Source: Staphylococcus agnetis
GTDB lineage: Bacteria > Bacillota > Bacilli > Staphylococcales > Staphylococcaceae
Direction of reading: 5' to 3'
NCBI RefSeq assembly: GCF_002901865.1
Contig: NZ_PPQF01000021.1
Span: forward strand, 1 to 38,640
Length of the DNA: 38,640 nucleotides
A program made the position numbers and the translations under genes. The notes below the pieces were generated by a model. The model saw only the letters and a list, made by a program, of their open reading frames with translations, was not told the origin of the DNA and did no database searches. Below, one piece after another: positions 8,792-19,352 of the stretch (its first letter is position 1; each line of letters starts with the position of its first letter).

Positions 8792-11254
8792 ATGTTATTT
8801 GGAAGACTTACAGAACGTGCGCAACGCGTGTTAGCACATGCGCAAGAAGAAGCAATTCGACTGAATCATTCAAATATTGGAACAGAACATTTATTACTTG
8901 GTTTAATGAAAGAACCAGAAGGCATAGCAGCTAAAGTTTTAGAAAGCTTTGATATAACTGAAGAAAAAGTAGTAGCTGAAGTTGAAAAATTGATTGGCCA
9001 CGGTCAGGATAGTATGGGAACGCTTCATTACACGCCTAGAGCTAAAAAAGTAATTGAGCTTTCAATGGATGAAGCACGCAAATTACAACATAACTTTGTA
9101 GGCACAGAACATATTTTACTTGGATTAATCCGTGAAAATGAAGGTGTTGCGGCACGTGTTTTTGCGAATTTAGATTTAAATATTACGAAAGCGCGCGCGC
9201 AAGTTGTGAAAGCGTTAGGTAATCCTGAGATGTCCAACAAAAATGCACAAGCGACTAAATCTAATAATACACCGACATTAGATGGTTTGGCCCGTGATTT
9301 AACAGTCATTGCTAAAGACGGTACGCTAGACCCTGTCGTTGGGCGTACGAAAGAGATTACACGTGTCATTGAAGTATTAAGTCGTCGTACGAAAAACAAT
9401 CCAGTGCTTATTGGTGAACCTGGTGTGGGTAAAACTGCAATTGCAGAAGGCCTTGCGCAAGCGATTGTGAATAATGAAGTGCCTGAAACGTTAAAAGACA
9501 AACGTGTCATGTCTTTAGATATGGGGACAGTTGTAGCGGGTACGAAATATCGCGGTGAATTTGAAGAACGTTTGAAAAAAGTCATGGAAGAAATTCATCA
9601 AGCAGGCAATGTCATTTTATTTATTGACGAATTGCACACGTTAATTGGCGCGGGTGGTGCTGAAGGTGCTATTGATGCCTCTAACATTTTAAAACCTGCA
9701 CTTGCGCGTGGTGAATTACAATGTATCGGTGCTACAACGTTAGATGAGTACCGTAAACATATTGAAAAAGATGCAGCTTTAGAACGTCGTTTCCAACCCG
9801 TTCAAGTTGATGAACCAAGTGTTGAAGACACGATTAAAATTTTAAAAGGTTTACGTGACCGCTATGAAGCACATCATCGCATCAATATCTCGGATGAAGC
9901 GATTGAAGCGGCAGCGAAATTAAGTGATCGCTATGTACAAGATCGTTTCTTACCTGATAAAGCCATCGATTTAATCGATGAAGCAAGTTCTAAAGTACGT
10001 TTACGCCACCACACAACACCTACCAATTTAAAAGAAATTGAGCAACAAATTGAACAAGTGAAAAAAGAAAAAGATGCAGCTGTACACGCACAAGAATTCG
10101 AAAATGCAGCGAATTTACGTGATAAACAAACAAAACTAGAAACACAATATGAAGAAGCGAAAAACGAATGGAAAAACAACCAAGGTGGTCAACATACAAC
10201 GTTAAATGCTGAAGATATTTCTGAAGTTATTGCAGGTTGGACAGGTATTCCGTTAACACGCTTAAATGAGACGGAATCAGAACGCTTACTCCACCTCGAA
10301 GACACACTTCATGAACGCGTGATTGGTCAAAAAGACGCCGTTACTGCAATCTCTAAAGCAGTACGTCGTGCACGTGCAGGTCTTAAAGATCCGAAGCGTC
10401 CAATCGGTAGCTTTATCTTCTTAGGGCCTACTGGTGTGGGTAAAACAGAACTTGCGCGTGCCTTAGCTGAGACAATGTTTGGTGAAGAAGATGCGATGAT
10501 TCGTGTTGATATGAGTGAGTTCATGGAAAAACACGCTGTAAGTCGATTAGTCGGAGCACCTCCAGGATATGTAGGACATGATGATGGTGGACAGCTGACT
10601 GAAAAAGTACGTCGTAAACCGTATTCAGTTATCTTATTTGATGAAATTGAAAAAGCACATCCAGATGTCTTTAACATTTTGTTACAAGTTTTAGATGACG
10701 GACATCTTACAGATACAAAAGGACGTCGTGTTGATTTTAGAAACACAGTTATCATTATGACATCCAATGTCGGCGCACAAGAACTTCAAGATCAACGTTT
10801 TGCCGGATTCGGTGGTCAAGGTGGCGGTGAAGATTACGAAACGATTCGTAAAACAATGATGAAAGAATTAAAAAATGCATTCCGCCCAGAATTTTTAAAC
10901 CGTGTTGATGATACGATTGTCTTCCATAAATTAAGCCAAGAAGAATTAAAAGAAATTGTAACAATGATGGTAAACAAATTAACGACACGTTTATCTGAAC
11001 AAAACATCAATATTAAAGTTACGGATGCTGCTAAAAATCAAATTGCTTCTGAAGGCTATGATCCGGAATATGGGGCACGACCACTTATTCGTGCGATTCA
11101 AAAAACAGTTGAAGATAACTTAAGTGAATTGATTTTAGAAGGTAAAGAATTAGATGGAAAAGATGTGACGGTGGATTATGATGGAAAATCCTTCCAATAT
11201 GACATTCAAGACCGTGACACATCAACAGAAGATAAAAATGAAGTTACGTCTTAA
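8792..11254 (+). CDS. clpC: ClpC, AAA+ unfoldase of the ClpCP protease
   Basis: An 820-aa Hsp100 ATPase. The N-domain repeats (1-145) carry E32 and E106, the phospho-arginine receptor positions of B. subtilis ClpC. AAA-1 has Walker A GEPGVGKT at 208-215 and Walker B LFIDELHT. The middle domain contains a UVR-like coiled coil (about 425-460). AAA-2 has Walker A GPTGVGKT at 545-552 and LFDEIEKAH. It unfolds substrates, including McsB-marked proteins, into ClpP. AAGGAGG with ideal spacing precedes ATG 8792. Last gene of the CtsR-controlled operon; a strong terminator follows. Confidence 0.98.
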   Translation: MLFGRLTERAQRVLAHAQEEAIRLNHSNIGTEHLLLGLMKEPEGIAAKVLESFDITEEKVVAEVEKLIGHGQDSMGTLHYTPRAKKVIELSMDEARKLQHNFVGTEHILLGLIRENEGVAARVFANLDLNITKARAQVVKALGNPEMSNKNAQATKSNNTPTLDGLARDLTVIAKDGTLDPVVGRTKEITRVIEVLSRRTKNNPVLIGEPGVGKTAIAEGLAQAIVNNEVPETLKDKRVMSLDMGTVVAGTKYRGEFEERLKKVMEEIHQAGNVILFIDELHTLIGAGGAEGAIDASNILKPALARGELQCIGATTLDEYRKHIEKDAALERRFQPVQVDEPSVEDTIKILKGLRDRYEAHHRINISDEAIEAAAKLSDRYVQDRFLPDKAIDLIDEASSKVRLRHHTTPTNLKEIEQQIEQVKKEKDAAVHAQEFENAANLRDKQTKLETQYEEAKNEWKNNQGGQHTTLNAEDISEVIAGWTGIPLTRLNETESERLLHLEDTLHERVIGQKDAVTAISKAVRRARAGLKDPKRPIGSFIFLGPTGVGKTELARALAETMFGEEDAMIRVDMSEFMEKHAVSRLVGAPPGYVGHDDGGQLTEKVRRKPYSVILFDEIEKAHPDVFNILLQVLDDGHLTDTKGRRVDFRNTVIIMTSNVGAQELQDQRFAGFGGQGGGEDYETIRKTMMKELKNAFRPEFLNRVDDTIVFHKLSQEELKEIVTMMVNKLTTRLSEQNINIKVTDAAKNQIASEGYDPEYGARPLIRAIQKTVEDNLSELILEGKELDGKDVTVDYDGKSFQYDIQDRDTSTEDKNEVTS

Positions 11255-11271
11255 TCGTTAGTTAAACAGAT

Positions 11272-11309
11272 AGAGGTTAGAACATGTAGGTCGTGTTCTA
11301 GCCTCTTTT
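11272..11309 (+). terminator. Terminator of the ctsR-clpC operon
   Basis: A 15-bp stem (11272-11286 with 11292-11306) with two G-U pairs and a 5-base loop is followed by TTTT. Confidence 0.85.
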
Positions 11310-11393
11310 GTTTAATGTGTGCCATGATATCAGTGTGTGAGGAAGGTTAATGCAAATAGGGTGCTTAGATTCCTAATTTTTTAGATACTTCAT

Positions 11394-11422
11394 TTGTCAG
11401 ATTGCGGGGACAAGTATAAAAT
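11394..11422 (+). promoter_or_regulatory. Probable radA promoter
   Basis: TTGTCA (11394-11399), a 17-base spacer, then TAAAAT (11417-11422), about 33 bases upstream of the radA start. No CtsR box is visible here. Confidence 0.5.
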
Positions 11423-11455
11423 AGATTTGTTATAGCTAAATAAGGAGGCGACAAC

Positions 11456-12826
11456 GTGGCCAAAAAAAAGATTACATTTGAGTGTACTGCATGCGGATAC
11501 CAGTCTCCAAAATGGATGGGGAAATGCCCAAATTGCGGTGCATGGAATTCAATGGAAGAATCATTGGAACAAAAAACAGCTCACCCTAAACATGGCGTGC
11601 GTGCGCAAAAAACACATGCTAAAGTGCAAACATTAAATGAAATTAAAAATGAACAGACACCACGTATTCTTACTAAAAGTGAAGAATTTAACCGTGTGCT
11701 TGGAGGCGGAATTGTTCAAGGTTCTCTTGTACTCATCGGCGGCGATCCAGGTATCGGTAAATCAACACTCCTCCTTCAAATGTGTGCTGCGTTATCTAAA
11801 ACTAAGAAAGTACTTTATATTACCGGTGAAGAATCGCTAAATCAAACGAAACTACGCGCCGATCGTTTAGATGAAGATGCTAGTGCACTCAATGTGTTTG
11901 CAGAAACGGATCTTGAAGTCATTCATGATGCAGTAAAAAAAGTGGAACCTGAGTTAATCGTTGTGGATTCCATTCAAACCATCTATCATCCAGAAATTAG
12001 TTCTGCGCCGGGATCAGTATCTCAAGTGAGGGAGAGTACACAAAGCCTCATGCATATTGCCAAACAAATGAATATCGCTACATTTATCGTTGGACATGTT
12101 ACGAAAGAAGGCCAAATTGCGGGTCCTCGATTGTTAGAACATATGGTGGATACTGTGCTCTATTTTGAAGGCGATGCACATCATGCATATCGCATTTTGC
12201 GTGCGGTGAAGAATCGGTTTGGTTCTACAAATGAAATGGGAATATTTGAAATGAAACAATCGGGTTTAAAAAGCGTGCCGAATCCGTCTGAAATGTTTTT
12301 AGAAGAACGCTCTACAAATGTACCAGGTTCTACGATTGTGGCAACAATGGAAGGAACCCGTCCGTTACTGATTGAAGTGCAATCTCTAGTCACACCAACA
12401 ACTTTTAACAATCCTAGACGAATGGCTACAGGTATAGATCATAATCGCCTAAGTTTGTTAATGGCTGTTTTAGAGAAAAAAGAAGGGTATTTACTCCAGC
12501 AACAAGATGCATATATTAAAGTAGCAGGTGGTGTCAAATTAAGTGAACCCGCTGTTGATTTAGGTATCATTATTGCGACAGCTTCAAGTTTTAAAGATCA
12601 AGCTGTTGATGGATTAGATTGTTTTATAGGTGAAGTAGGTTTAACCGGGGAAGTGCGCAGAGTCTCCCGTATTGAACAAAGGGTTCAAGAAGCGGCAAAG
12701 TTGGGATTCAAACGCGTCATTATTCCGAAAACCAATATCGGTGGGTGGACATTCCCAGAAAATATAGAAGTAATCGGTGTGTCTTCAACAAATGAAGCAT
12801 TAAAGCATGCCTTAAAACAAAGATAA
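11456..12826 (+). CDS. radA: RadA (Sms), DNA repair/recombination branch-migration ATPase
   Basis: A 456-aa protein. The N-terminal zinc finger has C10, C13, C24 and C27. The RecA-like ATPase has Walker [11 protein letters not shown] at 95-104 and the RadA-specific KNRFG at 252-256. The C-terminal third is the Lon-protease-like domain ([15 protein letters not shown] onward), which in this family is not proteolytic. It processes recombination intermediates. GTG 11456 is the start, with AAGGAGG about 8 bases upstream and the family N-terminus [10 protein letters not shown]. yacL follows after 15 bases, in the usual Bacillales order. Confidence 0.97.
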   Translation: MAKKKITFECTACGYQSPKWMGKCPNCGAWNSMEESLEQKTAHPKHGVRAQKTHAKVQTLNEIKNEQTPRILTKSEEFNRVLGGGIVQGSLVLIGGDPGIGKSTLLLQMCAALSKTKKVLYITGEESLNQTKLRADRLDEDASALNVFAETDLEVIHDAVKKVEPELIVVDSIQTIYHPEISSAPGSVSQVRESTQSLMHIAKQMNIATFIVGHVTKEGQIAGPRLLEHMVDTVLYFEGDAHHAYRILRAVKNRFGSTNEMGIFEMKQSGLKSVPNPSEMFLEERSTNVPGSTIVATMEGTRPLLIEVQSLVTPTTFNNPRRMATGIDHNRLSLLMAVLEKKEGYLLQQQDAYIKVAGGVKLSEPAVDLGIIIATASSFKDQAVDGLDCFIGEVGLTGEVRRVSRIEQRVQEAAKLGFKRVIIPKTNIGGWTFPENIEVIGVSSTNEALKHALKQR

Positions 12827-12841
12827 AAAAGGAGGCTTAGA

Positions 12842-13903
12842 ATGGACTTTGTGAAATTTCTAGTGGTTATCTCGTATATGATTATTGGCAGTGTAGTAGG
12901 AATATTTTTAATTCCTGAGTTACTCGTTGATTTTCATGTCAATCATCCACCTATTCTGGATAATAATTATGTGACAGCATTTATTGGTATGGTCGTTTTC
13001 TTTCTTATATTTGGTTGGTTTATACCGCGCATCGCCAATATGCTGAAAAATATAGAACAATTTATTTTAAGTTACAGTGCAATAGAGATCATTTTCGCAA
13101 CAATAGGATTGTTTACAGGATTAACAATTTCAGTCATGATTTCATTTATTTTAGAATTTATCGGTACGAATTTTATCAATCGCATTGTACCGCTCATCAT
13201 TACGTTATTACTCGGTTACCTCGGGTTTCAATTTGGTTTGAAAAAACGTGACGAAATGCTTCTGTTTTTACCAGAAAACATGGCGCGTTCAATGTCCATT
13301 AACGCTCGAAATGCAGTGCCTAAAATCATTGACACTAGTGCCATTATTGATGGACGCATCTATAAAATTATGGAAGCAGGCTTTATTGATGGCGAGATTT
13401 TAATTCCTCAAGGCGTCATCAATGAACTTCAAGTCGTTGCCGATGCCAATGACAGTATTAAACGCGATAAAGGGCGTAGAGGTTTAGAAATTTTAAATGC
13501 GATACATGACTCCAAACACCCGACGCGTATCATTTATCCTCAAAAAAGTCATCATGATATTGATGACCTCATTGTGAAGTTAGCGCAACACTTTCGTGCG
13601 CATGTTATTACAACGGATTACAATTTAAATCGGGTTTGTGCGATTCAAGATATTAAAGTACTCAATGTAAATGATTTATCTGATGCGATAAAACCAGAAG
13701 TACATCAAGGTGATCGTTTTGAATTGATGATCACAAAAGTTGGTAAGGAACCTGGTCAAGGGGTAGGGTATTTTGAAGATGGCACGATGGTTGTGGTTGA
13801 TGATGCGAAACAACATATCCATGAAACTTTAAAATTAGAAGTGATTAGTATGCTCCAAACTGCGTCAGGTCGTATTATTTTTGCTAAAAAGGTGGAGGAA
13901 TAA
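12842..13903 (+). CDS. yacL: YacL, membrane-anchored PIN/TRAM domain protein
   Basis: A 353-aa protein. Four hydrophobic segments (about 5-27, 43-63, 80-105, 112-132) are followed by a PIN nuclease-like domain starting KIIDTSAIIDGRI (D164) and a C-terminal TRAM domain (about 288-350). PIN domains are metal-dependent RNases and TRAM binds RNA, so a membrane-attached RNA-processing role is possible. The function is not established. AAAAAAGGAGG precedes ATG 12842. It lies directly between radA and ispD with tight spacing (2 bases to ispD), suggesting co-transcription. Confidence 0.93.
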   Translation: MDFVKFLVVISYMIIGSVVGIFLIPELLVDFHVNHPPILDNNYVTAFIGMVVFFLIFGWFIPRIANMLKNIEQFILSYSAIEIIFATIGLFTGLTISVMISFILEFIGTNFINRIVPLIITLLLGYLGFQFGLKKRDEMLLFLPENMARSMSINARNAVPKIIDTSAIIDGRIYKIMEAGFIDGEILIPQGVINELQVVADANDSIKRDKGRRGLEILNAIHDSKHPTRIIYPQKSHHDIDDLIVKLAQHFRAHVITTDYNLNRVCAIQDIKVLNVNDLSDAIKPEVHQGDRFELMITKVGKEPGQGVGYFEDGTMVVVDDAKQHIHETLKLEVISMLQTASGRIIFAKKVEE

Positions 13904-13905
13904 GC

Positions 13906-14601
13906 ATGCAAAGTTATCACGTTATTATTCCAGCAGCAGGTAAAGGTACACGTATGAAACGTGAATTTAATAAGTTGTTCATTAAATTAGAAACGATGAC
14001 AATACTTGAACATACGCTTACAGCTTTTCAATCGGATGCAGCGTGTAAAGGAATTTATTTAGCGATTCATCCTAGAGACCGTGAGCGTATGACGGCCATT
14101 TGTGCGCAGTTTGATAAAATTAAGGCGATTGTAGATGGCGGCGATACTCGTCAAGAAAGTATTTATAATGTGCTTAAACAATGTCATATTGATGCTCAAG
14201 ATGTTGTGTTTGTTCATGATGGGGCACGTCCTTTTATCTCACATCACATCATCCGTCAATTAAGTGAGGGTGTTCGTGAGTATGGTGCAGCTATAGTCGG
14301 TGTGAAAGCGAAAGATACGATTAAAGTCGCTGAAAGAGGCAAGGTTGTTCAAACTTTAAATCGTGCGTTATTGTGGCAAGTGCAAACACCTCAAGGTGCA
14401 AGATATGATAGGTTGATGAAAGCGTATGACAAGGCATACCAAGAGCATTTTGAAGGGACAGACGATGCGTCGCTATTAGAATATGCAGGACAAACTGTAC
14501 ATATTGTTGAAGGAGAATATGACAATATAAAAATAACGACTGAAGAGGACTTATGGGTCGGTCGCGCATTTTTAGAGAAAAGGAGAAATCAACATGTTTA
14601 G
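13906..14601 (+). CDS. ispD: IspD, 2-C-methyl-D-erythritol 4-phosphate cytidylyltransferase
   Basis: A 231-aa nucleotidyltransferase of the MEP isoprenoid pathway that joins CTP and MEP to give CDP-ME. It has the glycine-rich nucleotide-binding motif [10 protein letters not shown] at 8-17 with the downstream lysine K23, VHDGARPFI near 103-111, and WQVQTPQ. A TarI-type ribitol-5-phosphate cytidylyltransferase is a related alternative. The neighbouring ispF, whose start it overlaps, makes IspD much more likely. SD GGTGGAGGAATAAGC precedes ATG 13906. S. aureus uses the mevalonate pathway and lacks this gene, so it is a lineage marker. Confidence 0.93.
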   Translation: MQSYHVIIPAAGKGTRMKREFNKLFIKLETMTILEHTLTAFQSDAACKGIYLAIHPRDRERMTAICAQFDKIKAIVDGGDTRQESIYNVLKQCHIDAQDVVFVHDGARPFISHHIIRQLSEGVREYGAAIVGVKAKDTIKVAERGKVVQTLNRALLWQVQTPQGARYDRLMKAYDKAYQEHFEGTDDASLLEYAGQTVHIVEGEYDNIKITTEEDLWVGRAFLEKRRNQHV

Positions 14602-15070
14602 AGTAGGGTTAGGTTATGATGTACATGCGTTTGATGCACATAGACCATTGATCATTGGTGGAATTGAAGTACCCCATACGAAAGGACTCAAAGGGCATAG
14701 CGATGCGGATGTGTTATTACATGCGATTACAGATGCGATGTTAGGTGCATGTGCTTTAGGAGATATTGGTAAGTTGTTCCCAGACACGGATCCAGCATTT
14801 AAAGATGCGGATTCAAAACAATTACTTGTTGAGGCTTATGCTGCAGTAAAAAAAGAAGGTTTCATCATGAATAATGTTGATGCAACTATTATTGCCGAAA
14901 AACCTAAATTCCGACCGCACATCGATACGATGCGTCAAGTGATTGCAGATTTATTCGAAGTGGAGATTGGGCGCGTTAATGTTAAGGCGACTACGAGCGA
15001 AAAGCTAGGATTTACAGGGCGTGAAGAAGGTATCGCAGCACAAGCCATTGTCTCTTTGACACAAAAATAG
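14594..15070 (+). CDS. ispF: IspF, 2-C-methyl-D-erythritol 2,4-cyclodiphosphate synthase
   Basis: A 158-aa trimeric enzyme that cyclises CDP-ME 2-phosphate to MEcPP with release of CMP. Zinc ligands typical of the family are seen: D9 and H11 in GYDVHAF, and H43 in [11 protein letters not shown], plus the conserved KGHSDADV and [15 protein letters not shown] stretches. ATG 14594 overlaps the last 8 bases of ispD, and AGGAGA is 7 bases upstream, so the two are translationally coupled. gltX follows behind its own promoter. Confidence 0.96.
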   Translation: MFRVGLGYDVHAFDAHRPLIIGGIEVPHTKGLKGHSDADVLLHAITDAMLGACALGDIGKLFPDTDPAFKDADSKQLLVEAYAAVKKEGFIMNNVDATIIAEKPKFRPHIDTMRQVIADLFEVEIGRVNVKATTSEKLGFTGREEGIAAQAIVSLTQK

Positions 15071-15115
15071 TGCGCTTAAATTTATAAAATTTTAGATTTT
15101 AGTTTCGGTGTCACA

Positions 15116-15124
15116 TGCTATAAT
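15116..15124 (+). promoter_or_regulatory. Extended -10 promoter of gltX
   Basis: TGC followed by a perfect TATAAT (15119-15124) forms an extended -10. No good -35 lies 17 bases upstream (ATTTTA). It lies about 35 bases before the gltX ATG. Confidence 0.6.
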
Positions 15125-15158
15125 AGAAATATTGAAAATGAAAACAGGAGTGAACAAG

Positions 15159-16613
15159 ATGAGTAACCGAGTAAGAGTAAGATATGCACCAAGTCCAACA
15201 GGCTATTTGCATATTGGTAATGCACGTACTGCATTATTTAACTATTTATTCGCTAAACATTATGATGGAGACTTTGTGATTCGTATTGAAGATACTGATA
15301 CGAAACGTAATTTAGAAGATGGCGAAACGTCTCAGTTTGATAACTTAAAATGGTTAGGATTAGACTGGGATGAATCTGTAGATCAAGATAAAGGCTACGG
15401 TCCTTACCGCCAATCTGAACGTGGCCACATTTATCAACCGTTAATTGATCAATTATTAGCTGAAGATAAAGCGTATAAATGTTATATGACTGAAGAAGAA
15501 TTAGAAGCAGAACGTGAAGCGCAAATTGCACGCGGAGAAATGCCACGTTATGGCGGTCAACATGCGCATTTAACTGAAGAAGAGCGTCAACAATTTGAAG
15601 CGGAAGGACGAAAGCCGTCTATTCGTTTCCGTGTACCTCAAAATAAAACATATCGATTTGAGGATATGGTTAAAGGCGATGTTTCATTTGAATCTGATAA
15701 TTTTGGCGATTGGGTTATCGTTAAAAAAGATGGTATTCCAACATACAACTTTGCGGTTGCTGTCGATGATCATTATATGGAAATCTCAGACGTTATTCGC
15801 GGAGATGATCACATCTCTAACACGCCTAAACAATTAATGATTTACGAGGCATTTGGTTGGGAACCACCACGTTTTGGACATATGACATTGATTGTTAATG
15901 AGCAACGTAAAAAATTAAGTAAACGTGATGGTCAAATTTTACAGTTCATAGAACAATATCGTGATTTAGGCTATTTACCAGAAGCTTTATTTAATTTTAT
16001 TGGTTTGTTAGGTTGGTCTCCTGAAGGTGAAGAAGAAATCTTTAGTAAGGATGAATTTATTAAGATTTTCACTGAGAAACGTTTATCAAAATCCCCTGCC
16101 TTTTTCGATAAACAAAAGTTAGAATGGATAAACAACCAATATATGAAAGAAAAGGATACAGATACGGTATTCGAAATGACATTACCGCATATGATTAAAG
16201 CAGGTTTATTACCAGAATCTCCTTCTGAAGCTGAGTTAGATTGGGGACGTAAGCTCGTAGCATTGTATCAAGAGCAAATGAGTTATGCAGGCGAAATCGT
16301 ACCTTTATCAGAATTGTTCTTCCGAGATGAGAAAGAGTTAGATGAAGCGTCTCAAGAAGTATTGAATGGCGAACAAGTGCCTGAATTAATGCGCGCATTG
16401 TATAGCAAACTTGAGGTATTAGAACCGTTTGAAGCAGCTGACATTAAGAAGACGATTAAAGCTGTACAAAAAGAAACAGGTATAAAAGGGAAACAACTCT
16501 TTATGCCAATTCGTGTGGCCGTGACTGGTCAAATGCATGGTCCGGAATTACCAAATACAATGGAAGTATTAGGTAAAGAGAAAGTGTTAACGCGTTTAAA
16601 ACAATTATTGTAA
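15159..16613 (+). CDS. gltX: Glutamyl-tRNA synthetase (GluRS)
   Basis: A 484-aa class I aminoacyl-tRNA synthetase that charges tRNA-Glu and, in bacteria using the indirect route, also tRNA-Gln. The HIGN signature is at 18-21 and KLSKR at 252-256. The length equals S. aureus GltX. ATG 15159 is chosen because AGGAG (15146-15150) lies 8 bases upstream and the N-terminus [21 protein letters not shown] is canonical. An in-frame extension to 15108 would cover the promoter and is rejected. The next operon is separately controlled by a T-box. Confidence 0.97.
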   Translation: MSNRVRVRYAPSPTGYLHIGNARTALFNYLFAKHYDGDFVIRIEDTDTKRNLEDGETSQFDNLKWLGLDWDESVDQDKGYGPYRQSERGHIYQPLIDQLLAEDKAYKCYMTEEELEAEREAQIARGEMPRYGGQHAHLTEEERQQFEAEGRKPSIRFRVPQNKTYRFEDMVKGDVSFESDNFGDWVIVKKDGIPTYNFAVAVDDHYMEISDVIRGDDHISNTPKQLMIYEAFGWEPPRFGHMTLIVNEQRKKLSKRDGQILQFIEQYRDLGYLPEALFNFIGLLGWSPEGEEEIFSKDEFIKIFTEKRLSKSPAFFDKQKLEWINNQYMKEKDTDTVFEMTLPHMIKAGLLPESPSEAELDWGRKLVALYQEQMSYAGEIVPLSELFFRDEKELDEASQEVLNGEQVPELMRALYSKLEVLEPFEAADIKKTIKAVQKETGIKGKQLFMPIRVAVTGQMHGPELPNTMEVLGKEKVLTRLKQLL

Positions 16614-16672
16614 AGCTTTTATTTGTCCAAATAGACAATAACATGGTTTCATAGATGTGTAAGTTTTTTAAC

Positions 16673-16701
16673 TTGCAATCAATGTACAAATAGCATACGA
16701 T
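16673..16701 (+). promoter_or_regulatory. Probable promoter of the cysE T-box transcript
   Basis: TTGCAA (16673-16678), a 17-base spacer, then TACGAT (16696-16701). It would start the T-box leader near 16708. Confidence 0.55.
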
Positions 16702-16707
16702 TAGAGT

Positions 16708-16927
16708 GATTTTAAACATAAAGGATAAGTAAGCAAATGTTGTGTTTCAGAGAGTGTACGGACGCTGCGAGTACACCACGAATTTTGTTGAATGCACCTT
16801 TATGGATGTAGTTGAATAATTTCTAAAAGTGAGTACATGAATAGCATGTACTAATTAAGAGTGGAACCGTGCACAAGCACCTCTGACATTTGTTAGGGGT
16901 GTTTTTATTTTTAAAGGAGGATTTGCT
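16708..16927 (+). promoter_or_regulatory. T-box leader (tRNA-Cys responsive) for cysE-cysS
   Basis: Stem I shows the AGAGAG-like motif (CAGAGAG, 16749-16755) and a distal stem GTGTAC/GTACAC around a GGACGCTGCGA loop. The specifier loop GAATGCACC places TGC (cysteine) at 16793-16795. The T-box proper is AGAGTGGAACCGTGC (16858-16872), which would pair with an uncharged tRNA acceptor end. It is followed by the competing terminator. This context predicts antitermination when tRNA-Cys is uncharged. It fills the gltX-cysE gap. Confidence 0.9.
16878..16909 (+). terminator. T-box-controlled attenuator upstream of cysE
   Basis: CACCTCTGAC (from 16878) pairs with GTTAGGGGTG (ending 16901), including two G-U pairs, and is followed by a T-rich run. 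It is the alternative fold to the T-box antiterminator. Confidence 0.85.
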
Positions 16928-17569
16928 GTGATAAAAAGAATAATGGATGATGTAAAGATGGTTTTTGAACAAGACCCCGCAGCACGCTCTACGTTTGAAG
17001 TCATTACCACGTATGCTGGATTACATGCCGTATGGTCCCATTTAATCGCACATCGTCTTTACAATAAAAAACACTATACGTTAGCGCGGACGATTTCTCA
17101 GATTTCACGGTTTTTTACCGGCATTGAAATACACCCTGGCGCTAAAATAGGGCGCCGTTTATTTATCGATCACGGCATGGGTGTGGTGATTGGTGAAACA
17201 TGTACGATTGGTGATAACGTGACGATTTATCAAGGTGTGACACTTGGAGGTACTGGAAAAGAAAAAGGCAAACGTCATCCAGATATTGGGGACAATGTTT
17301 TGATCGCAGCAGGTTCGAAAGTGTTGGGGAATATAAAAATTGCTTCAAACGTCAATATTGGTGCGAATTCAGTCGTATTAAGAGATGTACCGAGTTACAC
17401 AACAGTGGTAGGTATACCTGGACGTATTGTCCGTCAAGATGGCCAACGCATTGGTAAAACGTTTGACCACCTCAATTTACCTGACCCGATTTATGAACAA
17501 CTAAAGCAACTTGAGCGACAATTGGAACAAACTAAAAATGGAGAGATCAAAGATGATTACATTATATAA
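16928..17569 (+). CDS. cysE: Serine O-acetyltransferase
   Basis: A 213-aa enzyme making O-acetylserine from serine and acetyl-CoA, the committed step to cysteine. An N-terminal helical part (1-65) is followed by left-handed beta-helix hexapeptide repeats (about 66-190). H82 in [10 protein letters not shown] and H117 in KRHPDIG match the catalytic and substrate histidines of E. coli CysE, and [12 protein letters not shown] is conserved. GTG 16928 follows AAAGGAGG (16913-16920). First gene after the cysteine T-box; it overlaps cysS by 17 bases. Confidence 0.96.
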   Translation: MIKRIMDDVKMVFEQDPAARSTFEVITTYAGLHAVWSHLIAHRLYNKKHYTLARTISQISRFFTGIEIHPGAKIGRRLFIDHGMGVVIGETCTIGDNVTIYQGVTLGGTGKEKGKRHPDIGDNVLIAAGSKVLGNIKIASNVNIGANSVVLRDVPSYTTVVGIPGRIVRQDGQRIGKTFDHLNLPDPIYEQLKQLERQLEQTKNGEIKDDYII

Positions 17570-18953
17570 TACACTGACACGTCAAAAAGAACCGTTTAAA
17601 CCTTTAGAACCTGGAAAAGTAAAAATGTATGTCTGCGGCCCAACCGTATATAACTATATTCATATCGGAAATGCGAGGCCTGCTATCAATTATGATGTTG
17701 TGCGTCGCTACTTTGAATATAAAGGGTACGAGGTTGATTATGTTTCAAACTTCACTGACGTAGATGACAAATTAATCAAACGCTCACAAGAATTAGGTGA
17801 AACCGTACCTGAAATTGCAGATCGTTATATTAAAGCATTTCATGAGGACACAGAAGCGTTAAATATAAAAAGAGCAACATCCAACCCACGCGTCATGGAC
17901 CACATGGATGATATCATTAAATTTATTAAGAATTTAGTAGACCAAGGGTATGCCTATGAAAGTGGCGGAGATGTGTATTTCCGCACGCGTAAATTTGAAG
18001 ATTACGGTAAACTCAGTCACCAATCTTTAAATGATTTAAAAGTGGGCGCGCGTATTGAACAAGGTGAACAAAAAGAAGACGCATTAGATTTCACGTTATG
18101 GAAAAAGGCAAAACCAGGTGAAATCAGTTGGGAAAGTCCATTCGGAGAAGGTCGTCCGGGCTGGCACATCGAATGTTCTGTTATGGCTTTTGAAAAATTA
18201 GGTCCAACCATTGACATTCACGCAGGAGGCAGTGATTTACAATTTCCACATCATGAGAATGAAATTGCACAATCTGAAGCCCACAACCATGCTCCTTTTG
18301 CCAACTATTGGATGCATAACGGCTTTATCAATATCGATAATGAAAAAATGAGTAAATCACTTGGTAACTTTATTTTAGTGCATGACATCATTAAAGAAGT
18401 TGACCCAGATGTCTTACGTTTCTTCATGATTAGTGTACATTATCGTAGTCCAATCAATTACAATATCGAATTGGTTGAAGCAGCGCGTAGTGGTTTAGAG
18501 CGCATTCGTAATAGTTACCAGTCACTCACTGAGCGCGAAACCATTGCCACAGACTTAACAGAAGGTCATCAATTTTTAGAACAAATTGAAGCAACGTTAG
18601 CTCAATTTGAAAAAGTGATGGACGATGATTTTAATACAGCGAATGCGATTACGGCTTGGTATGATTTAGTCAAATTAGCGAATAAATATTTACTTGAAAA
18701 TCAAACATCTACAAAAGTGATTGCACGTTTCAAAGAAGTTTTTGAAATTTTTAGTGATGTGTTAGGCGTACCATTAGTATCTCGAAATGCGAACGCATTA
18801 TTAGATGAAGAGATTGAGAAACTAATTGAAGAACGTAATGAAGCGCGAAAAGCAAAGAATTTTGCACGTGCCGATGAAATTCGCGATCAATTAAAGGCGC
18901 AAAATATCATCTTAGAGGATACGCCACAAGGTGTGAGATATAAACGTGGATAA
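17553..18953 (+). CDS. cysS: Cysteinyl-tRNA synthetase
   Basis: A 466-aa class I synthetase. HIGN is at 37-40 and KMSKS at 265-269. The zinc that selects cysteine would be held by C28, C208, H233 and E237 (HHENE). The length equals S. aureus CysS. ATG 17553 is chosen since GGAGAG lies just upstream and [15 protein letters not shown] is the family start; the open frame to 17511 lies inside cysE. It overlaps cysE by 17 bases and mrnC by 8 bases. The T-box ties its expression to tRNA-Cys charging. Confidence 0.97.
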   Translation: MITLYNTLTRQKEPFKPLEPGKVKMYVCGPTVYNYIHIGNARPAINYDVVRRYFEYKGYEVDYVSNFTDVDDKLIKRSQELGETVPEIADRYIKAFHEDTEALNIKRATSNPRVMDHMDDIIKFIKNLVDQGYAYESGGDVYFRTRKFEDYGKLSHQSLNDLKVGARIEQGEQKEDALDFTLWKKAKPGEISWESPFGEGRPGWHIECSVMAFEKLGPTIDIHAGGSDLQFPHHENEIAQSEAHNHAPFANYWMHNGFINIDNEKMSKSLGNFILVHDIIKEVDPDVLRFFMISVHYRSPINYNIELVEAARSGLERIRNSYQSLTERETIATDLTEGHQFLEQIEATLAQFEKVMDDDFNTANAITAWYDLVKLANKYLLENQTSTKVIARFKEVFEIFSDVLGVPLVSRNANALLDEEIEKLIEERNEARKAKNFARADEIRDQLKAQNIILEDTPQGVRYKRG

Positions 18954-19347
18954 ATCGTTAAACGCTAAATTGTTAAATCCATTATCCTTAGCTTATGTTG
19001 GTGATGCGGTGTTAGATCAGCATGTACGGACGCATATCATCTTGAAACAACAAAGCAAACCGAACCGGCTACATCAAGCAGCAACACGTTTTGTATCTGC
19101 TAAAAGTCAAGCAGCGACGTTAGAGGTACTACTAGCTGGTGATTGGTTTACAGAAGCAGAATTAGACGTTTTAAAGCGCGGTCGTAATGCTAAAAGTTAT
19201 ACGAAAGCAAAAAATACAGATATTCAAACATATCGTAAAAGTTCAGCATTAGAAGCGGTCATCGGCTATTTATATTTAGATGGTCAACATGAACGCGTCA
19301 CAGCTTTATTAAATAAAATCGTATTAATCGTTGAAGAAAGGAGTTGA
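18946..19347 (+). CDS. mrnC: Mini-ribonuclease III (MrnC)
   Basis: A 133-aa RNase III-type catalytic domain without a dsRNA-binding domain, as in Mini-III, which matures the 23S rRNA ends in Bacillales. Acidic residues of the two half-sites are visible: D20 in AYVGDAVLD and E103 in [41 protein letters not shown] is a conserved stretch. The start is GTG 18946, overlapping the cysS stop; the SD-like AAGGTG is rather far (about 12 bases), which suggests translational coupling. Confidence 0.93.
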   Translation: MDKSLNAKLLNPLSLAYVGDAVLDQHVRTHIILKQQSKPNRLHQAATRFVSAKSQAATLEVLLAGDWFTEAELDVLKRGRNAKSYTKAKNTDIQTYRKSSALEAVIGYLYLDGQHERVTALLNKIVLIVEERS

Positions 19348-19352
19348 GTACA

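Noticed and set aside
13906..14601. IspD read as TarI (ribitol-5-phosphate cytidylyltransferase)
   Set aside because: The gene overlaps ispF and sits in the Bacillus yacL-ispD-ispF order, and no tarJ or other teichoic acid gene is adjacent.
15108..15158. Longer GltX N-terminus
   Set aside because: It would start inside the promoter (-10 at 15119-15124); GltX family starts at ATG 15159 with a good SD.
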